Below are positions 1 through 6,356 of a DNA stretch of 13,397 nt, piece after piece (the first letter of the stretch is position 1; every line of letters starts with the position of its first letter). The stretch is from Methanobrevibacter sp. (GTDB lineage Archaea; Methanobacteriota; Methanobacteria; Methanobacteriales; Methanobacteriaceae). The notes under the pieces were generated by a model. The model searched no databases. It was not told where the DNA came from and was given only the letters and a program-made list of their open reading frames with translations. A program made the translations under genes and the position numbers. The stretch spans positions 1-13,397 of the forward strand of contig JAEEWY010000019.1 in the NCBI GenBank assembly GCA_016291275.1, written 5' to 3'.

Positions 1-251
1 ACAGCATTTGTAGCCATGATCTGGGTGACACCTATCTCCTTCAACGCCATGATGTTTGCCTTCCAATTGCTTTTGTGTGGAGGGCAAGTGTGACCTGCAG
101 AGTGTCTTGGCAAGAAAGCAACTGTCTTATCCCCAATGCTTAAAAGGGAAACCTCAACAGAACCGTATTCTGTATCAACAGTCTTTTTTTCTATAGAATC
201 TGCCAATTCACCTATTTCTTCTACTCCACTACCACCAATAATTCCAATCAT
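1..251 (-). CDS. 5'-methylthioadenosine / S-methyl-5'-thioinosine / purine nucleoside phosphorylase family (partial, N-terminal part)
   Basis: The first 83 codons are visible; the reading frame stays open to the left edge, so about two thirds of a roughly 260-residue enzyme lies outside. The family splits purine (thio)nucleosides with phosphate, releasing base and (methylthio)ribose 1-phosphate, in the cytosol. Seen here: the N-terminal IIGGSG phosphate-binding loop (residues 4-9), FLPRHSAGH (46-54) and PPHKSNWKANI (57-67), the family signature, followed by ALKEIGVTQIMATNAV, the strand that leads to the nucleoside pocket. The PPH form resembles enzymes acting on 6-oxopurine substrates such as methylthioinosine more than human MTAP, but the substrate cannot be settled without the C-terminal half. 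RHS replaces the usual RHG. The start is the ATG at 249-251, preceded by a GAGG Shine-Dalgarno at 259-262 and placing the GGSG loop at the usual distance from the N-terminus. It lies 26 bp behind rtcB on the same strand, so cotranscription is likely. Confidence 0.9.
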   Translation of the reverse strand, partial: MIGIIGGSGVEEIGELADSIEKKTVDTEYGSVEVSLLSIGDKTVAFLPRHSAGHTCPPHKSNWKANIMALKEIGVTQIMATNA

Positions 252-277
252 ATGATAACCTCAATACCAGAGCCAAC

Positions 278-1726
278 TTATCCTTTTGTAACTGCTAAAG
301 GAACAACTTTTGCAACTAATTTAGCAATTCCTGCATCGTGAGATGTTTTGACAACTGAATCAACATTCTTGTATGCACCAGGTGCCTCTTCAGCTAAAAC
401 AGGAGCGGAATTTGCTTTTACATGAATTCCTTTTGCATTCAATTCCTTCTCGATTCCTTCTGCAGTGAATTGTTTTTTAGCAGCAGTTCTTGATAGGACC
501 CTTCCTGCACCATGAGCAGTAGATCCAAAGGTCTCTTCCATAGCAACATCAGTACCATGCAAAATGTAAGAAGCGGTACCCATAGTTCCTGGAATCAATA
601 CAGGTTGTCCTACGTCTCTGTACTCCTTAGGAATTTCACGTCTTCCAGGACCAAATGCACGAGTAGCTCCTTTTCTGTGAACAAGAACTTCCATATGGGA
701 ACCTTTTACCTTATGAACTTCCTTTTTAGCGATATTGTGTGCAACATCGTAAATGGTGCTCATACCCATATCATCAGCACTACGTGAGAACACCTCTTCA
801 AATGATTCTCTAACCCAATGAGACATCATTTGACGATTTGCCCATGCATAATTAGCACCAGCAGCCATAGCTTTCAAGTAACCTTGTGCCTCTTTGGAAT
901 CAATAGGCGCACAAGCCAATTGCCTATCAGGAATATTGATTTTATAATTTCTATAAGCCTTATCCATTTGCCTTAAATAGTCAGAACAGATTTGGTGTCC
1001 ACAACCTCTTGAACCACTGTGAATCATAATGGCTATTGATCCCGCTTCAAGACCAAATGCCTTTGCTACAGTTTCGTCATAAATCTCTTCAATCTTTTGA
1101 ACTTCAAGGAAGTGGTTTCCGGAACCTAATGAACCTAATTGAGGAATTCCTCTTTTTTTAGCCTTATCACTTACAACAGCAGATTCAGCATCCTTCATTC
1201 TACCGTTTTCTTCCAAGAACTTAAGGTCGTCTTCCCAACCGAATCCACGTTCTACAGCCCACCAAGCACCGTAGTCTAAAACCTCATTGATCTCATTATC
1301 CTTAAGTCTGATTTGACCTTTACTTCCTACACCTGATGGAATGTTCTTAAACAATACTTCAGTAAGTTCCTTAATCTTAGGTTTGATTTCATCTTCTGTC
1401 AAGTTAGTTCTAAGCATTCTAACTCCACAGTTAATGTCAAAACCTACTCCCCCAGGACTTACGACACCATTATTGTAATTGAAAGCTCCTACACCACCAA
1501 TGCTGAAACCATACCCAAAATGAATGTCTGGCATAGCTATTGACGCACCTTGAATACCAGGCATGCAAGCTACATTTGCCACTTGCTCAAGAGCTCCCTC
1601 TTCAATATCCTTAACGGATTCATCATCAAGATACAATCTTCCAGGAACTCTCATTTCCTTTTTATAACTGCTTGGGAGTTCCCATACATTGTCTCTTACC
1701 TTTTCAAGATTTTCTTTAACTGACAT
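278..1726 (-). CDS. rtcB: RNA-splicing ligase RtcB (3'-phosphate/5'-hydroxyl RNA ligase)
   Basis: RtcB joins RNA 2',3'-cyclic phosphate or 3'-phosphate ends to 5'-OH ends using GTP and Mn2+; in archaea it ligates tRNA exons after splicing-endonuclease cleavage. From the chosen start it has 482 residues, the normal archaeal size. Metal and guanylylation residues are all present: D97 and C100 in GFDINCG, H205 in GSGNHFLE, H236 in IHSGSRG, H330 in YDVAHN, and H405 in STAHGAGR, which by homology to the Pyrococcus enzyme is the GMP-accepting histidine. No intein interrupts it, unlike some thermococcal copies. A GTG nine bases upstream (1735) could extend it by three residues, but that GTGAT is itself a good Shine-Dalgarno match positioned for the ATG at 1726, so the ATG is preferred. 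A TATA-like TTTAAATA at about 1769-1776 on the minus strand would give a 20-base leader. The archease cofactor is encoded divergently about 970 bp away. Confidence 0.97.
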   Translation of the reverse strand: MSVKENLEKVRDNVWELPSSYKKEMRVPGRLYLDDESVKDIEEGALEQVANVACMPGIQGASIAMPDIHFGYGFSIGGVGAFNYNNGVVSPGGVGFDINCGVRMLRTNLTEDEIKPKIKELTEVLFKNIPSGVGSKGQIRLKDNEINEVLDYGAWWAVERGFGWEDDLKFLEENGRMKDAESAVVSDKAKKRGIPQLGSLGSGNHFLEVQKIEEIYDETVAKAFGLEAGSIAIMIHSGSRGCGHQICSDYLRQMDKAYRNYKINIPDRQLACAPIDSKEAQGYLKAMAAGANYAWANRQMMSHWVRESFEEVFSRSADDMGMSTIYDVAHNIAKKEVHKVKGSHMEVLVHRKGATRAFGPGRREIPKEYRDVGQPVLIPGTMGTASYILHGTDVAMEETFGSTAHGAGRVLSRTAAKKQFTAEGIEKELNAKGIHVKANSAPVLAEEAPGAYKNVDSVVKTSHDAGIAKLVAKVVPLAVTKG

Positions 1727-2248
1727 AAATATCACTGAATAAGTTAAAATAACAATTTAATATTCAATATTTAAATGTTTAACATAATAATTTTGCATAA
1801 AAATTGTTTGTATAAAAATTATGAATTTCAATTATATTTTTAATATAATTTCTAATATAATATTATAGTTATGTTTTATAATACATTTAAAATTAATTGT
1901 TGAAATTAAAACTAACAAAATCAAGAAAAAGGAATATCTGAAAAAAATACCTTTAAAAATTACATAAGCCCAATTAATCCAAAAAAAGCAAAAATTGATG
2001 TATGGTGTAAAGGATTAAATGATGGTTATTGAGTTTTTAGTGTTTAAAAAATGATAAAATAAAAATAAAAATTTAATTTTAAAAACACATTGATTAAAGG
2101 ATGTAAACTATGTAATTTATAAAATCTAAATATTTATGAGATGTTTCTTTTTAAGAAATTGCACGATAATATTCATAAATCTTTAGTAGTTTTTATCCTA
2201 TATGGTTACATCCTTTAATAAACAATGGGTTTGGTTTCATTTGTTTAA
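1727..2248. other. AT-rich intergenic region with no convincing gene
   Basis: This 522-bp stretch between rtcB and the small membrane protein gene is strongly AT-rich with stops in all frames. It contains the rtcB promoter area (about 1740-1780, minus strand), a 37-codon open run without a start codon at 1916-2029 (plus), and the nested palindrome at 2093-2219. Nothing resembling a tRNA, a C/D-box RNA or an attachment site was recognised. It could be the decayed remains of a former gene plus a small inserted repeat. Confidence 0.6.
2093..2219. repeat. 127-bp nested imperfect palindrome, MITE-like or structured RNA
   Basis: The outer arms are a perfect 14-bp inverted repeat: ATTAAAGGATGTAA at 2093-2106 and its complement at 2206-2219. 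Exactly 19 bases inside each arm lies a second pair, CTAAATATTTATGA at 2126-2139 and its complement at 2173-2186, matching in 13 of 14 positions. The centre holds a small hairpin, TTTCTT / AAGAAA, around 2145-2158. The equal 19-base spacers and nested arms show that the whole segment is one degenerate palindrome, not several chance hairpins. No target-site duplication is evident at the ends. A miniature inverted-repeat element, a structured RNA, or an elaborate 3' structure for the small gene that ends 30 bp away are all possible. I cannot tell how many copies the genome has. Confidence 0.6.
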
Positions 2249-2437
2249 TTATACCCAGCTCATCATTTCTGGGCTTGGAGCTGCGCTAACAGCTAAAATA
2301 GATAAAAGTAATACTGTAAGAACTACAAATATTACCATGCAATCTTTAAAGTCAATTCTAAGGTTGTGGAAGTTCATAGGATCCATAATACTGGTTTTTC
2401 TTCTTAAGTCACAATTATTGTTAGTATGTTTTATCAT
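2249..2437 (-). CDS. Small membrane or secreted protein, 62 residues, function unknown
   Basis: Not recognised by family. The protein has a polar, basic N-terminal segment of about 33 residues, one strongly hydrophobic stretch at residues 34-52 ending in LSILAVSAA, and a tail of only ten residues (PSPEMMSWV end). The AVSAA|P boundary looks like the signal-peptide end of Methanobrevibacter adhesin-like secreted proteins, but almost nothing follows it, so this is either a genuine single-pass microprotein or the stump of a truncated secreted protein. The case for expression is the ribosome binding site: GAGGTGA at 2442-2448, four bases before the ATG, the best match to the 16S 3' end in the window. 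A TATA-like TTATATAT at 2508-2515 (minus) is placed for a leader of about 50 bases. A 127-bp palindrome lies 30 bp beyond its stop codon. An 84-codon frame on the opposite strand across the same DNA has no comparable start signals. Confidence 0.6.
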   Translation of the reverse strand: MIKHTNNNCDLRRKTSIMDPMNFHNLRIDFKDCMVIFVVLTVLLLSILAVSAAPSPEMMSWV

Positions 2438-2507
2438 TTTTTCACCTCATTTTTAATTTAAGTTTTCTTATAAATTTTCTCTCTGTACTATTACTAAGTT
2501 CTAAAGC

Positions 2508-2515
2508 ATATATAA
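2508..2515 (-). promoter_or_regulatory. TATA box of the 62-residue protein gene (predicted)
   Basis: TTATATAT preceded by a run of T on the minus strand, about 75 bases upstream of the ATG at 2437. Archaeal spacing would start RNA near 2487 and give a leader of about 50 bases containing the strong GAGGTGA ribosome binding site. Confidence 0.4.
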
Positions 2516-2612
2516 AAAAAGAGAAAGAGAGCATTTGAAAACTAATATGGGGTTGGATTTCAAGTGTATTTATTTGGGAATGAAAACAATTTTCCCATTG
2601 GTTTTCAAGCAG

Positions 2613-2622
2613 TTTATATAAT
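2613..2622 (+). promoter_or_regulatory. TATA box of the archease gene (predicted)
   Basis: TTTATATAAT at 2613-2622 would place the transcription start near 2642, about 50 bases before the archease ATG. Just upstream, TGAAAACAAT and ATTGGTTTTCA (2581-2607) form an inverted repeat with a one-base bulge that could bind a regulator at the promoter. Confidence 0.5.
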
Positions 2623-2692
2623 ATTAAAATTAAATAATTAATTGGTAGAATTAATAATAAACTTAATAATGAAATAATATTGGTGCATAGCT

Positions 2693-3160
2693 ATGGAAAA
2701 TAATGAATCAAAATCTAATAAATATGATTATTTTGATGTCACTGCAGACATTGGATTTCATGCCTATGGGAAATCCCTAAATGAGGCATACGAAAATGCA
2801 GGGCTCGCTATGTTCAATGTTATAACAGACATAAGCAAGGTAAAAAAAGATGAATCTAGAGAATTTGAAATAGTTTCAGAGGATTTGGTTTCTCTTTTAT
2901 ACGATTATTTAGAAGAGCTTTTGTTCCTGCAGGATACAGAGTTCCTGTTCTTTTCTGATTTTAAAGTGAATATTGAAAAAATAGTTGATGATGAGTCTTC
3001 CAATCTAGAAAATTATAAATTGACTTGTTTTGCTTGCGGTGAGGAAATAGATTGGAATGTACATAGCCCAAAATCCGAAGTTAAAGCCATCACTTTTCAT
3101 AAAATGTGTGTAAAAGAAGATAATGGTGTCTTTAAGCTTAGAGCTATTTTAGACTTATAA
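2693..3160 (+). CDS. Archease, RtcB-activating cofactor
   Basis: Archease speeds RtcB guanylylation and allows multiple turnover, and broadens its nucleotide use; it acts with RtcB in tRNA splicing and RNA repair. The protein has 155 residues, slightly longer than the usual 140 or so because of a polar N-terminal extension of about 12 residues. The family signatures are clear: DVTADIGFHAYG (15-26) with the conserved metal-binding aspartate D19, the helix EAYENAGLAMFNVITD, the LYDYLEELLFLQDTE segment, EVKAITFHKM near residue 130, and the C-terminal RAILDL whose D154 is the second conserved acidic ligand. The ATG at 2693 is preceded by GGTG at 2682-2685 with a seven-base spacer. It is divergent from rtcB, so the two partners use separate promoters. 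It converges with orc1/cdc6 downstream. Confidence 0.95.
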   Translation: MENNESKSNKYDYFDVTADIGFHAYGKSLNEAYENAGLAMFNVITDISKVKKDESREFEIVSEDLVSLLYDYLEELLFLQDTEFLFFSDFKVNIEKIVDDESSNLENYKLTCFACGEEIDWNVHSPKSEVKAITFHKMCVKEDNGVFKLRAILDL

Positions 3161-3192
3161 TAAAATTATAATAGAATAATAAAATTATAATA
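3157..3192. repeat. Tandem A/T repeat, 17 bp with 19-bp period
   Basis: ATAATAAAATTATAATA occurs exactly at 3157-3173 and 3176-3192, and a degenerate third unit follows to about 3212. The first copy overlaps the archease stop codon. It fills the gap between two converging genes, where T/A-rich termination signals are expected on both strands. Confidence 0.7.
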
Positions 3193-3212
3193 AAATTTAA
3201 TAGAATTATAAT

Positions 3213-3234
3213 AAAAAAAGAAGGGATATTAAAT
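3213..3234 (-). terminator. T-run terminator of orc1/cdc6
   Basis: On the minus strand a run of seven T (3219-3213) follows the orc1/cdc6 stop codon by about 15 bases and continues into T-rich sequence. This is the usual hairpin-free archaeal terminator form. Confidence 0.55.
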
Positions 3235-4353
3235 CTAAAGGTTACAGCGTTTAATATCCTCAGGTGAAAATCTTAAAATGATTTCTCTTGAATTTCCTCT
3301 AACTCCTTTTCCAGTGAACTTAGTGTCCACCAATCTTAAGAATTCAAGTTTTTCAAGAGTTCTGTTGAATGTAGCATAGCTAACTCCTGCCTCTTCCTTA
3401 AATTGTTTAGACAAATCGCCAGCAGTCAATATTTCATCACTATCAACAACTGCCCTTAGCAAAGTCCTTTCAATGTCATTTAAGGAATTTATGGTTTCCA
3501 TCAGATTAATGGAACCTTGTTTGGATACTGCTTCTTCAACATGCTCTAAAGTAATGGATCTGCTTGCATTTGCTTCAGCAATATTACCGCATACTCTAAG
3601 AAGGTCAATTCCAACCCTTAAATCTCCCACTTCAATGGTGTGATTAGCTATTTCTTCAATGATTTCATCTGAAATCACCCCATGATAGAATCCTGCTCTA
3701 GCTCTATCTTGAAGAATACTGAATATTTCAGAGTAAGTGTATGGCTGGAATGTAATGTCTTGAGGAATGAATACAGTATTTACATTCTTGTCAAGAGCAT
3801 ATCTGAATTCCAAATCTGAAAGAATTGCAAAAATACCTGTTCTCACTCCTTCAAATTCTTCATAAGCTCTTAAAATATCATAGAATATTTTATTTGCATG
3901 TTGGGTTTGGAATAAGTAATTAACATCATCGAAAGCAACAACCAATGCTTTATTGTCAGCAGAAAGCTTGTTCATGACTTTTTCATATACTCTTGAAAAA
4001 GGAACTCCTGTTTCTGGAGGTTGATGTCCAAATAATTTTTTATGAATTTGAGAAAAGATTCCAAAACGTGTTGTGTGCAATTGACAATTAATGTAACAGC
4101 AAACCACCTTATCAGTAGTGTGTTCAACCAATTCAAAAACCTTTTTAAGCGCTGTTGTTTTCCCTGTAGCGCATGATCCCATAATCACTGAATTGGTAGG
4201 GCGTCCGCCTTGAATGGCTGGCCTAATGCACATAGCCATCCCTTCCATTTGGCTGTCCCTAAAATTAAAGTTTTCAGGCATATAATCAGGATTAAATGCA
4301 TTTATGTTTTGGAATAATGTTTCATCTCCCATTAAAATATCTTCTATTGCCAT
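3235..4353 (-). CDS. Orc1/Cdc6-family replication initiator ATPase, divergent paralogue
   Basis: This is an AAA+ ATPase followed by a winged-helix DNA-binding domain; 372 residues is the family size. Walker A is GSCATGKT (59-66, K65) and Walker B ends in FDD (D142, D143), where most family members have DE. The sensor 1 segment reads ILSDLEF, with serine at the position that is usually asparagine. The arginine normally found in the LDPRV box is absent (LDKNV, 187-191). Sensor 2 is intact in GDLRVGIDLLR (R246). The C-terminal domain (about 290-372) contains the winged helix with a glycine- and arginine-rich wing, GKGVRGNSR. By comparison with Methanothermobacter, which has two such proteins, this is more likely the second, non-origin-linked paralogue, but this is inferred from the motifs. 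No origin recognition box repeats are visible on either side. The start ATG has no ribosome binding site but sits 25 bases behind a TATA box, indicating a leaderless mRNA. Confidence 0.9.
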   Translation of the reverse strand: MAIEDILMGDETLFQNINAFNPDYMPENFNFRDSQMEGMAMCIRPAIQGGRPTNSVIMGSCATGKTTALKKVFELVEHTTDKVVCCYINCQLHTTRFGIFSQIHKKLFGHQPPETGVPFSRVYEKVMNKLSADNKALVVAFDDVNYLFQTQHANKIFYDILRAYEEFEGVRTGIFAILSDLEFRYALDKNVNTVFIPQDITFQPYTYSEIFSILQDRARAGFYHGVISDEIIEEIANHTIEVGDLRVGIDLLRVCGNIAEANASRSITLEHVEEAVSKQGSINLMETINSLNDIERTLLRAVVDSDEILTAGDLSKQFKEEAGVSYATFNRTLEKLEFLRLVDTKFTGKGVRGNSREIILRFSPEDIKRCNL

Positions 4354-4372
4354 ATAGTTTATTATATGTTAA

Positions 4373-4383
4373 CTTATATAAAA
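4373..4383 (-). promoter_or_regulatory. Promoter of orc1/cdc6, leaderless
   Basis: The minus strand reads TTTTTTATATAAG with the TATA box at about 4374-4381. Its centre lies 25 bases from the ATG at 4353, so transcription should start at or next to the start codon. The absence of any Shine-Dalgarno in AAACTAT just before the ATG agrees with leaderless translation. Confidence 0.65.
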
Positions 4384-4505
4384 AAGTTCTTTAATTTTGA
4401 ATAATGGCATACAAATTTTAATAAAAAAAGAAAATTCATAAAAATTATTGAAAAAAGAGAATAAGAGAAAATCTAGAAAAAACAAGAAAATAAGAGATGA
4501 AAAGT

Positions 4506-4541
4506 AAAAAAATAAAAGAATAGAAAAAATAAGGAAAATGA
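4506..4541 (-). terminator. T-run terminators of mptE
   Basis: On the minus strand T7 at 4512-4506, then several shorter T runs and another T7 at 4429-4423, follow the mptE stop codon. There is no stable hairpin. The whole gap 4354-4541 is A-rich on the plus strand and otherwise holds only the orc1/cdc6 promoter. Confidence 0.5.
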
Positions 4542-5279
4542 TTATTTGTCAATGTCAACTAAATTAATCACTTTTACATCAGTGTTTTCTTTTATCCAAG
4601 CAAGTAATCTTTCTGCAAAGATTAACTTTTTGGTTTTAATCTCATCTGCAGGACCTGTTGCCCCTTCAATGTTAGGTCTTGAATATTTGGTTACAGTTGT
4701 TCCAAAATCCATTCCTGCAAGAACCATTTCCTCGCATCCTAATGCAATGGCAAAAAACATTGCCCTATCCCCATCAGTAAATCCTCCAAAGTTGTATAAA
4801 TGACCTATAGGCACTGATTGAGTGGTTCCAAGTATTTTATCAAATTTGGTGGTCCAATTATCTATAAGTTCCTCATTGTTTCCATGGGCATGGATGACAA
4901 AATAGGATCCCAATGAATTTGCAGCCAATAAATCCTCCATCTTGCCGTCTAAGTCAGTAGCAACAATGTCTGGAACAAGATCCTCTTCAAGCATTGCAGT
5001 GGTGGCACCATCTGCAGAAACAATAAGGTAATCATTCAAGTCATAATTTTCCTTTACATATTTAATATGCTTCTTTATGGAAGGACCCGCACCAACAACA
5101 ATGAATTTGGAAGTGTCTTTTTTCTCCATCATTTCATCAAAGAATTGCTCAATGGTCAAGCAACCTTTTTCATCAAGAATCTTATCCAATAATTCTGCAG
5201 TTTTCTCATCATCATCTCTTAAAAATCCAAGAGTTTCAAGAATTTCCTTATACCATCCTTCCCATTCATTAAAATCCAT
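4542..5279 (-). CDS. mptE: 6-hydroxymethyl-7,8-dihydropterin pyrophosphokinase, MptE type
   Basis: MptE (MJ1634 family, DUF115) transfers pyrophosphate from ATP to 6-hydroxymethyl-7,8-dihydropterin in the pathway to tetrahydromethanopterin, the C1 carrier of methanogenesis; it replaces the unrelated bacterial FolK. Motifs visible in the 245-residue product: VVGAGPS (61-67), SADGAT (88-93), DIVATDLDG (104-112), HAHGNN (130-135) and NFGGFTDGDRA (163-173), the acidic ones probably binding Mg2+ and ATP. An upstream ATG at 5300 would add seven residues, but the frame there runs through AGGTGT, which is the Shine-Dalgarno for the ATG at 5279 with a suitable spacer, so the shorter form is chosen. 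A TATA-like AATTATAAATTT at about 5339-5350 (minus) suggests its own promoter in the 77-bp gap behind surE. No other methanopterin gene is adjacent. Confidence 0.93.
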   Translation of the reverse strand: MDFNEWEGWYKEILETLGFLRDDDEKTAELLDKILDEKGCLTIEQFFDEMMEKKDTSKFIVVGAGPSIKKHIKYVKENYDLNDYLIVSADGATTAMLEEDLVPDIVATDLDGKMEDLLAANSLGSYFVIHAHGNNEELIDNWTTKFDKILGTTQSVPIGHLYNFGGFTDGDRAMFFAIALGCEEMVLAGMDFGTTVTKYSRPNIEGATGPADEIKTKKLIFAERLLAWIKENTDVKVINLVDIDK

Positions 5280-5356
5280 ATTTACACCTTTAATAATCAA
5301 TGATTATAGTTAATTTAATAATTATAATTAAAATCTAAAAATTTATAATTTAAAAA

Positions 5357-6145
5357 TTAAAATTCCCAATCTTCTAAATTACTGATTTTACCACCAAAAC
5401 TTACACTTAAAGGAGTCAAACTAGGTCTTCTTTCAACCAAAAGGCAATATCCATCTGTTCCCTCTTCATAATCTTCAACCAGTTGAGGAACATTCATTAC
5501 TGTATCGTTTCCATCATCATCCACTCTTTCAAGAATATTGAAGTCCAACATCCTATCTGCAAGAGTTGTTATCTTAATCTTGTCAGAAGATGGCTTGGAA
5601 GGAATATTCAAGTTAAAGAGATCAACTCCCTCTGGAAGACCTTCATCCAAAACCTTTTTAACCACTTTAGCAAGAATCTCTTGAGCAAAGCTATAATCTG
5701 TATCAACATACCAATTGCCCTCTTCATCCTGCTTGAAGCAATCGTCATCCAAAAACAATGAGCATGCAATAGCTGGCACTCCAAGACCTACAGCTTCAAG
5801 TGCTGCACAGACAGTTCCAGATGTGGTAATCTGTAATCTGCTTATGTTGATTCCAGGATTGATTCCAGTTACAACAAGATCTGGCTTTTCATCACAAACA
5901 TAATTAACACCTACATTGACAGAATCCGCTGGAGTTCCAGACAATCCATAAGCCATGCTGCCGTCAGCCAATTCATACTCTTTCAAATACATATGCTTCA
6001 TGATATTGACTTTACGGCCTACAGCACTGTTATTCTCTTGAGGAGCTACAACAGTAACATTAGCAAAGTCTTCAAGTGCTTGTTTATTGGCTAAAATACC
6101 TGGACCAAGAACACCATCATCATTGGATATTAAAATGTTTTTCAT
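5357..6145 (-). CDS. surE: 5'/3'-nucleotidase SurE
   Basis: SurE is a metal-dependent phosphatase that removes phosphate from nucleoside 5'- and 3'-monophosphates and, in some species, short polyphosphates. All catalytic elements are visible in the 262 residues: ILISNDDG (4-11) with metal ligands D9 and D10, ENNSAVGR with S40, GTPADSV (70-76) and TGINPGIN with N96. The stretch after it, INISRLQITTSGTVCAALE, departs from the usual glycine-rich loop with DVxYSGTV but keeps SGTV and the alanine-rich helix. The C-terminal third (LFNLNIPSKPS, TDGYCLLVERRPSLTPLS) fits the dimerisation and tail segment. The ATG at 6145 has GAGGTC at 6151-6156. The gene lies 77 bp upstream of mptE and 211 bp downstream of the aldo/keto reductase gene, and has its own promoter region, so it is probably transcribed alone or together with mptE. 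Confidence 0.95.
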   Translation of the reverse strand: MKNILISNDDGVLGPGILANKQALEDFANVTVVAPQENNSAVGRKVNIMKHMYLKEYELADGSMAYGLSGTPADSVNVGVNYVCDEKPDLVVTGINPGINISRLQITTSGTVCAALEAVGLGVPAIACSLFLDDDCFKQDEEGNWYVDTDYSFAQEILAKVVKKVLDEGLPEGVDLFNLNIPSKPSSDKIKITTLADRMLDFNILERVDDDGNDTVMNVPQLVEDYEEGTDGYCLLVERRPSLTPLSVSFGGKISNLEDWEF

Positions 6146-6160
6146 AAAAAGACCTCATAA

Positions 6161-6235
6161 AATTTTTTTCTTAAGTTTTTACTCAATTTTTTTCTTAAAT
6201 ATATTTTATTTTTAATAATACTTATAAATTCTTAA
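6161..6235 (-). promoter_or_regulatory. surE promoter with repeated TTAAGAA motif
   Basis: On the minus strand TTAAGAAAAAAATT occurs twice exactly (6198-6185 and 6174-6161, 24-base period), and TTAAGAA occurs a third time at 6235-6229, next to the TATA-like AATTTATAAG at 6230-6221. The two full copies lie in the predicted leader just downstream of the TATA box. They may be a regulator site, or just part of a T/A-rich leader. Confidence 0.4.
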
Positions 6236-6273
6236 ATGATTTCATGAAAAATAGAGATTAAATAAAAATTAAT

Positions 6274-6356
6274 AAAAAAATGAAATAGTAGCTAAAATAA
6301 TTAAAAAAATAAAAATTAAAAGCCTTAAAAATAATTAAAAAAAGAAAAGAAAATAT
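6274..6356 (-). terminator. Triple T-run terminator zone of the aldo/keto reductase gene
   Basis: Three runs of seven T on the minus strand (6343-6337, 6309-6303, 6280-6274) follow the stop codon. Successive T-runs without hairpins are the usual way archaeal RNA polymerase is released. Confidence 0.5.

Noticed and set aside
1916..2029. 37-codon open run on the plus strand whose last 25 codons look protein-like
   Set aside because: It has no start codon or ribosome binding site, and runs of this length occur by chance in such AT-rich DNA. It could be the tail of a decayed gene, but no family could be recognised.
2202..2456. 84-codon plus-strand frame opposite the small membrane protein gene
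   Set aside because: It lacks a ribosome binding site and starts inside the palindrome, while the minus-strand frame has a near-perfect Shine-Dalgarno and a coherent hydrophobic segment.
4354..4541. Replication origin next to orc1/cdc6
   Set aside because: The gap is A-rich with T-run terminators and a promoter; no repeated G/C-containing origin recognition boxes are visible there or in 3161-3234.
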